Below are positions 44,158 through 53,667 of a stretch of DNA of 64,000 nucleotides, one piece after another. Both the position numbers and the translations under genes were made by a program. The stretch lies in the NCBI GenBank assembly GCA_963693305.1, contig OY855914.1, positions 18,757,472-18,821,471 on the forward strand, given 5' to 3'. Under the pieces are notes generated by a model that was not told the origin of the DNA, searched no databases, and saw only the letters and a list, made by a program, of their open reading frames with translations. Origin of the DNA: Meandrina meandrites. Lineage: Eukaryota > Cnidaria > Anthozoa > Scleractinia > Meandrinidae. Each line of letters begins with the position of its first letter. Within the stretch, counting starts at the first letter, position 1.

Positions 44158-47100
44158 TTATATGATTGATTTTATTTTATAATGTCCATAAGCATGACTA
44201 TTAATTCCATCATCTAGTAAATAGCGTTTGTCATCGAAGCATGATAATGACACTTTATTTAATTCATAACTGCTAATTTGATGATTTTGACTTCTAATTG
44301 TTTTCATTTTGTGATGTAATTGTTGATTATTTAATAATGTTTCTTTATAATTCTGATGATTTATATCATTATTAATTACGTTTTTCTTTATTCCTTTTGC
44401 TGTTTTATGTTCTTGATGATTATCTTTAATATATGAATACATTTTTGATCTTAAGCCAATGAATTCAGTTATTGGAATACCATGAGTTTCATCTTTAAAT
44501 TTACCAATAACTTTTTTATTAAAATCATCAAAATATTTGGAGTTTTTATCATATTCACTAAAATCAAATTTATCCCTATCATTAAAAAAGTCTTTATATA
44601 CATCATTTGCTTCTATCTCATAACATAGACTATCAGTATCAGTAAATAACAAATTAGATTTATTTCCATACTTGTTCTTAATGTAGTTATAATGGAAATC
44701 ATACATAAGGGTCTTACTTAAGTCAAGTATGCACATCCCAACATATGAAGGTTTATTTAGTGTTAATGATTCTTTTATTTTATGAACAGCAACTAGATTT
44801 TTATTGAATATTTTACTACTTATATATGTTGGTTTAGAAGTCATCTTCAATAATTTTTTTTCATCTGTGATCAATCTCATATCAACTCTTTTTCGCAGAT
44901 TTTCCATTGTTTTACCATATACTGAATTATTCATTAATTTAAAAAAATCTTTTTCAAAACTATTTTTTGCTTGAGTCCTTTTCTGAGTATTGAAGTCAAT
45001 ATACTGTTTTAACCATGGAGATTGATTGAACTCAAGTGCTCTATAAACTTTTGTTATTTTTAAACCAAGATCAAGGTATAATTGTAAATTTCTATAGTGT
45101 AGAACATACTTTTCTTTGTTATTTAATGTAGGTATTAATTTATGAACTAATCCTGTGGATATATTGTATTTGTATGCGATATTTTTACAATAATTAGATA
45201 GCATGTCTTTTGATATTTTTACCTTTTCAGGTGCTAAAGGATAATCATTATGAAGTTCATGCAACTCTTTTGGGTATTCTAAATCAACTTCTAGTATCAA
45301 ACCTTTTTTACTTTTTTCATCATACTTTGCTAAATTGGTTTCATCAATTTGCTTCTGTGTTAACCATTTAAATTTTCCAGTAGGTAAGTACTGACTCATA
45401 GCCCATCCATATAAATTATTTGCATCAAGATACATGATATACTTTGATGGTAAAGTTTCATTATAATCTTTAATGTATTTATTATTTGCTTTACCATAAC
45501 GATTTGAAATGTGAGATATACCACCACGCATTCCTTTTTCAATAAATTGAAACATATCAATATCTGTCATTAGTTCTAGCTTTATATTAGTCATTTTTAA
45601 CATAGCATCCCAGGATAAGCCAGGAGATGAAAAATAATGACATGGATCTAGTTTATAATAATTAAGACAGGTTTTTCTAAAATTTTCAAAAACATCAGCA
45701 AGCAAAAGAACATCACTTTTAAGGTATAGATCATGATATTCAGCCATATTACGAAGCTTGAATGTTTTCCATACTTTTTTAGCATGTTGATAAGCTTCAT
45801 TAGTTATAGACTCATTATTTAATATGCTATAAAACTCTTCTTTGGACGGAAGTTGTTCATTAAATTTATCAAAGCTGTCCATATAGTCGTAAGGATATAC
45901 TCCTTTACTAGTCATCAATTCAAATTTTTTATTTTTGAATTCTTTGTTTGTATATTTAAAAGCTTCATTAGGTAAATTACTAACTAATTTATCAAGGCTA
46001 GAACTCATAAATTGAAAGCTATCAATAAAGGTTAAATTATTTCCTAGCATGAAAGCCATATATTTTTCCATATTGTTAGGTATTGCATTAATACTCATTT
46101 GTTTAACTTCACCTTTATTATTTTTATATTTAAAGTTTTTTACAATAGCACCAATTTCTTGCATAATGAAATGGCTATCATATCCCCGTAAATTATGAAA
46201 AAGGACAGGAATTTTTATTTTATCAGGATCTACTTGTAGTTTTAATTTACACTCTTGATGTGAGGAGCCTCTGCATTTTCCAGTAATATAGCAATGATCT
46301 TTAACTCTGATATCTTTGTCTGTATATTTTTTATTACAGATATGACATACTGTTGTATTTTTAAATTTATTTTCATCATCATCAGTCATCTCCAATTTTT
46401 TATTCAAATTCTTTCTGATGACTTTTTTACAATAATCAACTTCTTCAAGCATCTTTTCCATGAATTTATAAACGGCTTTTTTACCTCTATATATTTGTGT
46501 TAGCTTTGTATACTGATCATCATAACAACAAACAACTTTATATCCATAACCACAGTCTGTATGTTTTTGATATGCTTGAGTATATGATTTTTCATCATTA
46601 GGTTTACAACCTTGAACCCTTTCTAAAATGCTTTCAAAATCTGCATATATAACGAAAGGAACTTGTTGTTGTTTATGAAAATTTTCAAATTTCAATATAT
46701 TATTATCTTTTGTTGGCATTTTGATAGCTTGTACTCCATTCACTTGTATGCAGTTTAACTTGTGATCATTTAGCACTCTTTCTGAGCTAAAACATTGAAG
46801 ACAATACATGCAGAAATGCTTTCTTTCCTTATGTTTTGTTTGATTATACATGAACTTATTAAAATCTTTTATTAGTACGTAATGCTTATTTTCATCTTTT
46901 GTTATCAATAATAAATTCATACAATTAGCATATTTTTCTTTCGATACATAGATTGGGTATGTTTGCATTTTTTCATAACTGAAAACGTTGATATTGATCT
47001 CATTTTGCTTTTCAATCTTATTATAATGCTTATTAGAAACAGGAAAGTCAATATTATCATAATTTAATTTGTTAATATATTCTTTGTCTGATTTTTTTAT

Positions 47101-47952
47101 TCTTTCTTGATTTTTAATTATTGGGTTTAAGTGTCTGATGTGGCACCATCTAAAACATTCATTATCATCATTTTTGATGTTTATCAATCCTTTGGCACTA
47201 TTTTGAAGTTCAAGACGTAGTTGAATATATGAAGATCCATTTATAGGTTTATATTTAACGATGTTTAAATAGTGATTATCAACTGATTTAATAGTCCATC
47301 CTGAACCTTCTGATATCCATGAAGATATGAAATTTAATATCTGCTGTTCAGATAAGTTTAATGCTTCAGGAATACTAAGATTATTGATTATTGTTTGTGC
47401 TTTGCTATTGAAATATGCAGTTTTATTGATTATCTCATTATTGGAAACTTTTTCGAATGTTACTTTTAAAGTCTCAACGAATTTTAAACCTTTAATTTCA
47501 TTTAGTAATGTATTTAAATGATTCTTGACAGCTAATCTTGTGTTTTGTAATTGCTCAAGTGGATTTTTATTATTATTTATACTAATTTCATAAGATTTTG
47601 TATGACCTTTTAAAGCTTTATCAGTTTCTTTTATTTGAGTTGAATTTATGTCATCTTCTACGACGTCTTTTTTGGGTTTATCTTCTATGACGTCTTTTTT
47701 GGGTTTATCTTCTACGACGTCTTTTTTTGGTTCATCAATTATTTCCATGACTTCATCATGTGATTTATTTTGCAACAATATTATTTCAATTAGTTCATTT
47801 TGAGTTAAATCTTGTAAATTCAATTGATTCATTTCAAAGAAATCATCTTTTGTTTTGATTAAATCAATTAGTTCCTGTTTTGTCTTTTTTTTCAAAATGA
47901 AAATTCGGATTAATTCTTTTTGTGACAAATTTTTCAAATTCACTTGATTCAT
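44158..47952 (-). CDS. Polinton family B DNA polymerase (protein-primed type)
   Basis: An intact 1264-residue replicative polymerase. The N-terminus has two copies of a short helical repeat (NLKNLSQKELI.. and NLQDLTQNELI.., residues 5-70) like a SAP-type helix pair, then three copies of KPKKDVxED. A Cys/His pair segment lies at 380-400. Exonuclease motifs are YADFES (Asp438, Glu440), HNLRGYDSHF (about 586-595) and YHDLYLKSDVLLLAD (739-753). A Cys/His zinc segment (CHIC..., DHCY) at 536-568 lies within the exonuclease region. Polymerase motifs are YLDANNLYG (841-849), KLMNNSVYGK (1005-1014) and FTDTDS (1103-1108). All catalytic acids are present. The full open frame contrasts with the decayed capsid and integrase genes. 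Confidence 0.97.
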   Translation of the reverse strand: MNQVNLKNLSQKELIRIFILKKKTKQELIDLIKTKDDFFEMNQLNLQDLTQNELIEIILLQNKSHDEVMEIIDEPKKDVVEDKPKKDVIEDKPKKDVVEDDINSTQIKETDKALKGHTKSYEISINNNKNPLEQLQNTRLAVKNHLNTLLNEIKGLKFVETLKVTFEKVSNNEIINKTAYFNSKAQTIINNLSIPEALNLSEQQILNFISSWISEGSGWTIKSVDNHYLNIVKYKPINGSSYIQLRLELQNSAKGLINIKNDDNECFRWCHIRHLNPIIKNQERIKKSDKEYINKLNYDNIDFPVSNKHYNKIEKQNEININVFSYEKMQTYPIYVSKEKYANCMNLLLITKDENKHYVLIKDFNKFMYNQTKHKERKHFCMYCLQCFSSERVLNDHKLNCIQVNGVQAIKMPTKDNNILKFENFHKQQQVPFVIYADFESILERVQGCKPNDEKSYTQAYQKHTDCGYGYKVVCCYDDQYTKLTQIYRGKKAVYKFMEKMLEEVDYCKKVIRKNLNKKLEMTDDDENKFKNTTVCHICNKKYTDKDIRVKDHCYITGKCRGSSHQECKLKLQVDPDKIKIPVLFHNLRGYDSHFIMQEIGAIVKNFKYKNNKGEVKQMSINAIPNNMEKYMAFMLGNNLTFIDSFQFMSSSLDKLVSNLPNEAFKYTNKEFKNKKFELMTSKGVYPYDYMDSFDKFNEQLPSKEEFYSILNNESITNEAYQHAKKVWKTFKLRNMAEYHDLYLKSDVLLLADVFENFRKTCLNYYKLDPCHYFSSPGLSWDAMLKMTNIKLELMTDIDMFQFIEKGMRGGISHISNRYGKANNKYIKDYNETLPSKYIMYLDANNLYGWAMSQYLPTGKFKWLTQKQIDETNLAKYDEKSKKGLILEVDLEYPKELHELHNDYPLAPEKVKISKDMLSNYCKNIAYKYNISTGLVHKLIPTLNNKEKYVLHYRNLQLYLDLGLKITKVYRALEFNQSPWLKQYIDFNTQKRTQAKNSFEKDFFKLMNNSVYGKTMENLRKRVDMRLITDEKKLLKMTSKPTYISSKIFNKNLVAVHKIKESLTLNKPSYVGMCILDLSKTLMYDFHYNYIKNKYGNKSNLLFTDTDSLCYEIEANDVYKDFFNDRDKFDFSEYDKNSKYFDDFNKKVIGKFKDETHGIPITEFIGLRSKMYSYIKDNHQEHKTAKGIKKNVINNDINHQNYKETLLNNQQLHHKMKTIRSQNHQISSYELNKVSLSCFDDKRYLLDDGINSHAYGHYKIKSII

Positions 47953-48052
47953 AATAATATTACTATAGATAATATTTTATATCTTTATATATTTTTAAAA
48001 ATAGTATAAAAATATTTTTAAAAATATTTATATACTTGAATTTTATATTATA
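47953..48052. promoter_or_regulatory. Upstream region of PolB
   Basis: 100 bp of almost pure A/T with 'tatatatttttaaaaatagtataaaaatatttttaaaaat', a nested palindromic series just upstream of the PolB ATG. The PolB promoter is presumably here. Confidence 0.4.
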
Positions 48053-48265
48053 CTATATGTATTTATTTGAATTTAAAATAATTTTTTCATGATTACGCTG
48101 GTGTTTTTTAGTTTTCAAATGAGACCATTTACCAGCTAATTTATAATCCTTTTCATTGGCACAAATGTTACAATACCATGGTTTATTCAACATATACTTC
48201 GTTTTACTAATTTTTATTGCTATTTGTCTCTCTTCATCACTTGAATGTTTCTGATATCTTGACAT
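48053..48265 (-). CDS. Small C2H2 (U1/matrin-like) zinc-finger protein
   Basis: 70 residues with one zinc finger: CNIC at about 32-35 and H..(5)..H at about 49-55 (WSHLKTKKH), the spacing of U1/matrin-type fingers that bind double-stranded or structured RNA or DNA. The N- and C-terminal arms are basic. It is divergent from the zinc-ribbon gene, with only 53 bp between the two start codons, and lies just upstream of PolB in the same direction. Likely a small regulator or nucleic-acid-binding protein of the element. Confidence 0.65.
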   Translation of the reverse strand: MSRYQKHSSDEERQIAIKISKTKYMLNKPWYCNICANEKDYKLAGKWSHLKTKKHQRNHEKIILNSNKYI

Positions 48266-48318
48266 TTGATTATATAATATTATTTAAGATAATATTTTCT
48301 TATGTATTTTATATAAAG
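48266..48318. promoter_or_regulatory. Compact divergent promoter
   Basis: 53 bp between two opposed start codons, with a TATATAA-type sequence facing each gene (attatataat on one side and ttttatataaag on the other). Confidence 0.5.
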
Positions 48319-48879
48319 ATGGTTTGTGATTCACAAATTCATAATGAATTAAAAATTTTAAAAGAACCTATATGCCCTTTCTGCGAGAATATTTTAATAG
48401 AAGGTGATAAAATGGTCGAGCTATGCTGTAGTAATCAGAATATGGCAAATAAAAACGGTATGAATGTTTGTCTAAATTGCGGTTTAGTTCATGGTTGTGA
48501 ATATGTTATAGGTTACCTTGATTTTTATGAGAATATGTATAAAATACATAAAAAATCAATATATAAACGTAAATATCATATCAATAATACGTTGAATTCT
48601 ATTTGCTATGAGAATAAAATCACATTGACTTATAAACAAAGGGATAAAATTTATAAGACATTCGAAATAATTGGATCTGTTATTCCTTCAGTTAATAAAC
48701 TCCGAAGACGAATTATCAGCACTAAATATATCCTCAGGCAGTTATTTAAATTGCTTGATCTTCCATTTGAATGTATAAAGATTACTAAATCGAGAAAAAC
48801 GCTTGAATTTTATAATAGATATTGGGCAAAGATTTTAGAATTGAAAAATACAGAGATATTACACATTATCAGACAGTAA
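48319..48879 (+). CDS. Zinc-ribbon protein, possible VLTF3/A2L-like transcription factor
   Basis: 186 residues from the ATG at 48319; the open frame extends upstream, but this ATG follows a TATATAA box directly. The N-terminal part has CPFC and CLNC pairs (about 18-21 and 53-56) forming a TFIIB-like zinc ribbon. The rest has a YKRKYHINNTL segment (about 86-96) and helical, Arg/Lys-rich sequence. This layout recalls the A2L/VLTF3-like late transcription factors of large DNA viruses and related proteins in Polintons. The match is by eye only and other zinc-ribbon factors are possible. It is the only rightward gene in the left half, and its stop lies 12 bp past the stop of the convergent 2-TM gene, so the two overlap by 11 bp. 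Confidence 0.6.
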   Translation: MVCDSQIHNELKILKEPICPFCENILIEGDKMVELCCSNQNMANKNGMNVCLNCGLVHGCEYVIGYLDFYENMYKIHKKSIYKRKYHINNTLNSICYENKITLTYKQRDKIYKTFEIIGSVIPSVNKLRRRIISTKYILRQLFKLLDLPFECIKITKSRKTLEFYNRYWAKILELKNTEILHIIRQ

Positions 48880-49339
48880 ATTGTTTGTTATATATGTTAA
48901 CATATTCATCTACAGTGGGACATTGATCAATTACAATATCATCAATCACTTTTAAATCGCTCAGAAAAGCATTTTCATCAGATGGTAAGCCTCTCAAGAA
49001 GCCTTTTATCTGTATACAAACTTTCTCATAACTTGTGTATGCAAATTTGCATTTATTTACTTTATCACAAATGTTACTCTTTGTGATATATCCATGTATC
49101 AAAATACCCGATCCAGTTAAACAACCTATAACAATAGGATTTAAAGTAATACTCCCAATAACTGATCCTATTACAGTTAAGCTAATTGAGGTCATCTGCA
49201 GAGATAGATAAATACGTTTTAATTTCTTATACTTCCACTTATAACATATCTGTAATCGGTGATAATTATTATACAAATTTTTCAATTCATTTACTCTGTC
49301 TTCTGATAATTTGTTTGATATGTGATTAAAATTCATCAT
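48869..49339 (-). CDS. Two-transmembrane protein, SLATT-like architecture
   Basis: 156 residues: an N-terminal basic/aromatic helix (about 20-45), two adjacent hydrophobic segments (about 46-66 and 68-86) separated by a tight turn, then a helical cytosolic part with a FAYTSYEKVCIQIKGFL stretch. This order (helix, 2 TM, helix) is that of SLATT-type membrane effectors known from bacterial nucleotide-signalling defence loci and sporadically from eukaryotes. The resemblance is architectural and needs a profile search. Alternatives are a viral envelope or viroporin-like protein. The ATG follows a TATATA stretch, as elsewhere in the element. Confidence 0.6.
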   Translation of the reverse strand: MMNFNHISNKLSEDRVNELKNLYNNYHRLQICYKWKYKKLKRIYLSLQMTSISLTVIGSVIGSITLNPIVIGCLTGSGILIHGYITKSNICDKVNKCKFAYTSYEKVCIQIKGFLRGLPSDENAFLSDLKVIDDIVIDQCPTVDEYVNIYNKQFTV

Positions 49340-49357
49340 ATATATTATATGCTTAGA

Positions 49358-49462
49358 CTATGTTTTATTTCTATTTTTAATTCTGTTATATAATTTCCTG
49401 ATATTTTGGATCAATCGTTCAATAGTTTTCACTATCTCATGTATTAAATCTGCAGTTTTCAT
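49358..49462 (-). CDS. Very small basic ORF (34 residues)
   Basis: ATG at 49462 preceded by 'gatat', and TAG at 49358-49360. The peptide is an amphipathic, basic helix (..ERLIQNIRKLYNRIKNRNK). It lies between two genes of the same direction with short spacers. Similar basic peptides (core protein X or mu-like) exist in adenoviruses, but there is no cleavage motif here. It may be chance. Confidence 0.35.
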   Translation of the reverse strand: MKTADLIHEIVKTIERLIQNIRKLYNRIKNRNKT

Positions 49463-49473
49463 ATATCAATGAA

Positions 49474-51110
49474 TTAGATAAAATACACTCCATCTGCTTT
49501 TTCAAGGAAACATATTTTATTGAATTCTTTTGAAGAAAAACTGTAAGCATTGGTTGATATTCCTATTCGTTTTATTTTATAAGGCAATTCTATTATGATG
49601 TTTCTTGTTATAACGCTTCTCACATTGACAGTTTTGTCTAAATAAGCTCCATTTACCAAACCGTATCTTACATTGTTACCATTTTTCATGATCCACATAA
49701 AAAGGTTTTTATTTTGATATTGACTTAACACACTTAATTGATGATTATTATCGTTTTGATTGTTGATGATGAGTTTTTGGTTATTTATGCTATAACGAGG
49801 ATCACTATAAGTGAATTTTTTGTCATTAGTAATTCCTCCGAAACCAACAAGATTTTTTGTTGCATCTGTAAATGTTGTGTTGTGTTTAAAGCTGATAAAA
49901 ATTGTATATTTATTTGTACTAATTGTTTTGCTTAATGAAATCACAGATCCATTTAAAACAGTTCCTAACTGTTTATCAAACAATGATAAATCGAAATCAT
50001 CTTTCATATATTCAGTTGTGATATAACCATTATCGTTTTGACATTTTACATATTTTACTTCAGCGCCATATGTATCATCTACTATAAAATTATTTGGATC
50101 AGTTATATCAAAGTAAGTTTCGAATATTTCTGTGTAATAACTTTTAGGTTGTAATGCCTTTATTAAAGTTAAAGTAGAATCATTAATATCTTTTTTTGAA
50201 GTTGATATAGCTGTATTCAATTGTTTCAAATTTACAGCCCCAGAGTCATTATTTATGTTATCTCCTAATCCAACGATTTTATTACCCTGCATGTTAATTT
50301 CTTTATTAAAATAGACGAATCCATTTTCAATAAAATATAAAGCATCATATAAACCAGGATTAATATCTAATTGGAGGCTTACAACACCATAAATGACGAA
50401 ATAAGTTTGAAATTTGGATGGATATGATACACCAGCATTCAATTTGATTTCAATATCTATGAACAAGTAATTGTTATAAGCATTTTGACTTTTGGTGAAC
50501 TGACAAATCAATCTTGAATACTTACGTGAAAATAATGTTTTTTTATTAACGTTATGAACTGTTTCAATGGAAGAAACACCATTCAAGAAGATGCTTTCTA
50601 CATCGGAGCTTATCCACATCAATTCAAAACATAAAGTATAATCATCATTAGAAAGTGGGTATAAATTGACACCGATTCTAGAGCTATAGTACCCTTTTGA
50701 AGTATCAAGGAAAAGATTCATATCAATAGTATTTTTATTAATTTGATGTGGAGATAAATTATATTTTTTAATGTCTCCTAATTTAACATCATTCTCTTCA
50801 GTTAATTGACTATTATGATATTCCATAATATATCTAAATACATTTTCGTCATTTGCTGTTCCAATAGTTTTGCTGATTTGCGAGTCTAAATATTTTTTAT
50901 TAACAACATCTTGGTCATCAGTAGGATTTTTTAACTGAGTAATTTTATGATTACCCATTTTGAGATCAGCTTGCATTGTTTGAGAACCATTGAGAAGCAT
51001 GGTCTTATCAATATTTGGTTTATTTTTTAATCCAGCATCAACATAAGCTTTATTTGGTTTTTTTTGTAGTTCAGAATCGACATACTCTTTATTTGTCGCG
51101 CTTGACTTGT
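49474..51110 (-). CDS. Fibre-like protein, C-terminal part
   Basis: The in-frame ATG at 51000 gives 508 residues. The same frame is open back to about 51110 and encodes two more repeats of the NKxYVD type, so the natural start was probably in the ORF at 51114-51845. Repeats near the N-terminus (DLKMGNHKITQLKNPTDDQ, then VVNKKYLD) resemble the shaft repeats of phage-type tail fibres that occur in cnidarian Polintons. Later repeats (GNKIVGLGD, AVNLKQLN at about 240-265) bound a beta-rich stretch. The C-terminal 210 residues look like a head domain. Probable role: attachment fibre on the virion. It has no transmembrane segment. Confidence 0.65.
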
Positions 51111-51113
51111 AAA

Positions 51114-51845
51114 TTATGGCTTCCCTAAATAATAGATTTGCTTTTTTTCATCTGTATGAAATGAATTGAATAATATTGAATTTTGTAATTGACCACCTGC
51201 TTCTTTATTCAAATATTTTAAAGATAAATATTTAAGATTTGGTACATCATTTTGATTTGTAGAACTACCATCAAAATCGGGAATTTGCAACCTTGACTTT
51301 ATTTTTTGTAACACAGTTGTTTTCATGTCGAGTTTTTGGTCAATATATTTTTTATTCATTACGTTACTCATATTGCTATATCCAGGATCAAAATCAGGAA
51401 CATTTATGATGCTTTTGAATGTCTGTTCATCATTGATACTGAGATCAACTTTTTTATTCAACTCTGTTTTATCAGCTTTCAGATTATCTCGCAAATCGAC
51501 ATATTGCTTGTTGGTGATTGTTTTATCATTCCATGAGTTTGAATCATAAACTTCACTGTTTTGGATACTATATCCTCTCAAATAAAAAAATGTTTTAGTC
51601 TTGTTGTCTCTTTTCAAGAAATTATTTTTCAGATATTCTTTATTGACAGCAGATCCATAGTCGTTTTTAATAGAATTATAATCAGAATCATCAAGCACAT
51701 CATCTTGAGTTTTAATATGGTACATGATTTTATTGTCAATATCATAGTCACCTGAAGATGTCTGTTTGAAACCAATGCCTGGTGGCCCTTGTTTTCCAAC
51801 AGAATCATTTATTTTTGCAGTATGTTCACCGTCAAATAATCCCAT
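51114..51845 (-). CDS. Fibre-like protein, N-terminal part
   Basis: 243 residues beginning MGLFDGEHTAKINDSVG, then a short collagen-like GPPGIG and at least four NK.Y(V/L/I)D-type repeats (AVNKEYLK, ITNKQYVD, VMNKKYID). It ends at 51114 after ..YYLGKP. Just beyond the stop the same repeat continues in a shifted frame that joins the ORF at 49474-51110. A 1- or 2-base indel near 51110-51130 has therefore probably split one fibre gene of about 790 codons. A spliced or genuinely separate pair is less likely. The ATG follows a TATATAATATAATAATA stretch. Confidence 0.65.
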   Translation of the reverse strand: MGLFDGEHTAKINDSVGKQGPPGIGFKQTSSGDYDIDNKIMYHIKTQDDVLDDSDYNSIKNDYGSAVNKEYLKNNFLKRDNKTKTFFYLRGYSIQNSEVYDSNSWNDKTITNKQYVDLRDNLKADKTELNKKVDLSINDEQTFKSIINVPDFDPGYSNMSNVMNKKYIDQKLDMKTTVLQKIKSRLQIPDFDGSSTNQNDVPNLKYLSLKYLNKEAGGQLQNSILFNSFHTDEKKQIYYLGKP

Positions 51846-51856
51846 TTATTATTATA

Positions 51857-52768
51857 TTATATATTTTCAAAATAATTCTTGATGAATTTTTCATTATGGT
51901 TGACGTTTGTCATTGATAATGGTTTCAAAATGTCAAAATATCCTTTGTTGAATACAAGTGCTTGGTGTAAAAAATAAAGACAATAATAACCACACAAAAC
52001 AGATTCGATGTCTTGATATTGAGAATTGTTGAAAATAATATTGGTGATACCATCTCTTTTAGCTCTCATCTCGAATTCTTGTGGAAAGCTCATACCGAAG
52101 CTGTCAAAATACCACATTGTCTTTTTGTTATCACCAGGTATGCAGCATACCCAATGAGTTCCTACACCTTCTAAATCATCAAGATTGATTATACATGGAC
52201 TATGTTTATTCGACATATGTTCATCTCTGCTATAAATTCCAGTTATTTTTATACCAAGGAATTCACACCATCTCATCAAATCGATGTTGCTTAAAGGCTT
52301 TTTGATGAATTTTACAGTTTCATACCGATTATGGGAATTCTTGGGTTTTTTACTTTTCTCTTTACGATTCTTTTTTTTTTTCATACCCAAGCCATTCTGA
52401 TCTTTCCAACTACCTATGAAAGGAGGAGGTCTGTACTGTGCATAATCATATATATTGAAAGGTCTGTTGCGTATACCTCGTCCTGTGTTTTTGATTGGAA
52501 ATGGTGGCCTGTTTTGAAGACCTAACCCTATCATCGATCCCATTTTGGATATTTGTGTTTTTGAAATGTTTATGTCGACACCCTTATTGAGGCTTTTGGA
52601 TTTCTTGATCTTATTTATCTGCGTTTTGGTCAGGAAGATTTTGTCACTTCCGAATAAATCAGCAGATGACAATCTCAGTGTTATTGGAGATTTGTTCATG
52701 ATGGCTTTTGTGAGCTTCAATTTCTGGTTTCCGCTGAGTGATACAGTGTATGGTTTGTATTCAGTCAT
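51857..52768 (-). CDS. Adenain-type cysteine protease (left copy)
   Basis: 303 residues. The C-terminal part is an adenovirus-protease-like (C5/Ulp1-fold) domain with His205 (GTHWVCC), Asp222 (YFDSFG) and Cys259 (SVLCGYYC), the full catalytic set. It would mature virion proteins. The N-terminal 75 residues form a separate basic module (ITLRLSSADL, LTKTQINKI, ISKTQISKM) also present in the right copy. A PPFIGSW motif and a lysine-rich linker join the two. The ORF is intact. The fusion to a basic N-module, possibly a DNA- or capsid-binding part, is shared by both copies and so predates their divergence. A TATATA box lies at the start codon. Confidence 0.9.
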   Translation of the reverse strand: MTEYKPYTVSLSGNQKLKLTKAIMNKSPITLRLSSADLFGSDKIFLTKTQINKIKKSKSLNKGVDINISKTQISKMGSMIGLGLQNRPPFPIKNTGRGIRNRPFNIYDYAQYRPPPFIGSWKDQNGLGMKKKKNRKEKSKKPKNSHNRYETVKFIKKPLSNIDLMRWCEFLGIKITGIYSRDEHMSNKHSPCIINLDDLEGVGTHWVCCIPGDNKKTMWYFDSFGMSFPQEFEMRAKRDGITNIIFNNSQYQDIESVLCGYYCLYFLHQALVFNKGYFDILKPLSMTNVNHNEKFIKNYFENI

Positions 52769-52806
52769 ATATACTAACGTTACATAAAATACATTCGATT
52801 AACGAA

Positions 52807-53600
52807 TCAAGCTTTGAGGAGAACTTTACCATTGACGATATCAACACCAAGCTCTTCTTCATGAAGAATGAGAGCATAAAGACTATAATTTGCATTTGGA
52901 GTCCCAGATAGATTGTAACTGAACTGGATTTTGGTTGAACCACTTTTAATTTCTTCCTCCTGGTTTCTCAGATCGAAATAAATGAGTCCATACAACTCTT
53001 GAAAAGATTTTAGGGTGATTGTTGGAGAAGTGTAATAGGCATTAAAATCTTTTTGATATTCAATTAATGTCCTGTATGCTTGTACGATCTCTGTATCTGG
53101 TTTCAATTCTTCATTTGGATAAAAAATTCCGTTACTCAGTTCAAGCCTTGCATTTGAAAATGTTATTCGCGATGTTGTATGTATTGAATAGAAACGGATT
53201 CTGAGCTTGATCATTCATTTTTGCATCATTTAGAGCCCAAACGAAAACATGTCTTGGTTTACGAATAGAAGAAGTTATCCTGAATGTGCCTTGACGTGCT
53301 TCTGTCGATGGAGAAATCTCAATCCTTTCTTTAAGATATGACCATGTGTGAGGCTTCAGATATGTTTGAAGAAATATCTGCTCACCCTCAGAATTGAATA
53401 TCATTTTCGGAACCCATAAAACAAGTCTTGTGATAATAAACCTGCCAGGATCGCCACCAGCACGAAATATCACATTATTATCAGTTTCAAGATTGATATC
53501 AATGGTTACTTTACCATTAGGTGCTATCTTTGTCTCGAAAGAGTTGAAGAAACCATATCTATTCAATGGTAGAACAATGTTATTTTCAGCAAGTGCCGTG
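52807..53600 (-). pseudogene. Polinton major capsid protein, C-terminal half (left copy), broken
   Basis: Encodes the second half of a double-jelly-roll major capsid protein: a LNRYGFF start of similarity at about 53566, WVPKM, ..NPFLFNTYNI, a frame break near 53170, then LELSNGIFYPNEEL and LIYFDLR. These match the right copy in order (LNRYSFF, WVPKM, NPYLFDTYKI, LEYGNGIFYP, LIYFDLT). Upstream of about 53595 the similarity stops and an in-frame TAA follows, so the N-terminal 160 or so residues are absent. It cannot build a capsid. Confidence 0.85.
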
Positions 53601-53645
53601 CATGATTATCAATCGTCTTATTTCTGATGATGGATTGAGACGTTG
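53590..53645. other. Head-to-head junction of two Polinton halves
   Basis: Similarity of the left capsid fragment ends by 53595-53600, and the right capsid gene starts at 53668. The roughly 50 bp between (around cgtgcatgattatcaatcg) matches neither gene. It is the likely recombination or deletion joint. Confidence 0.6.
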
Positions 53646-53667
53646 ATTTTATCTAAACTAATAATAT

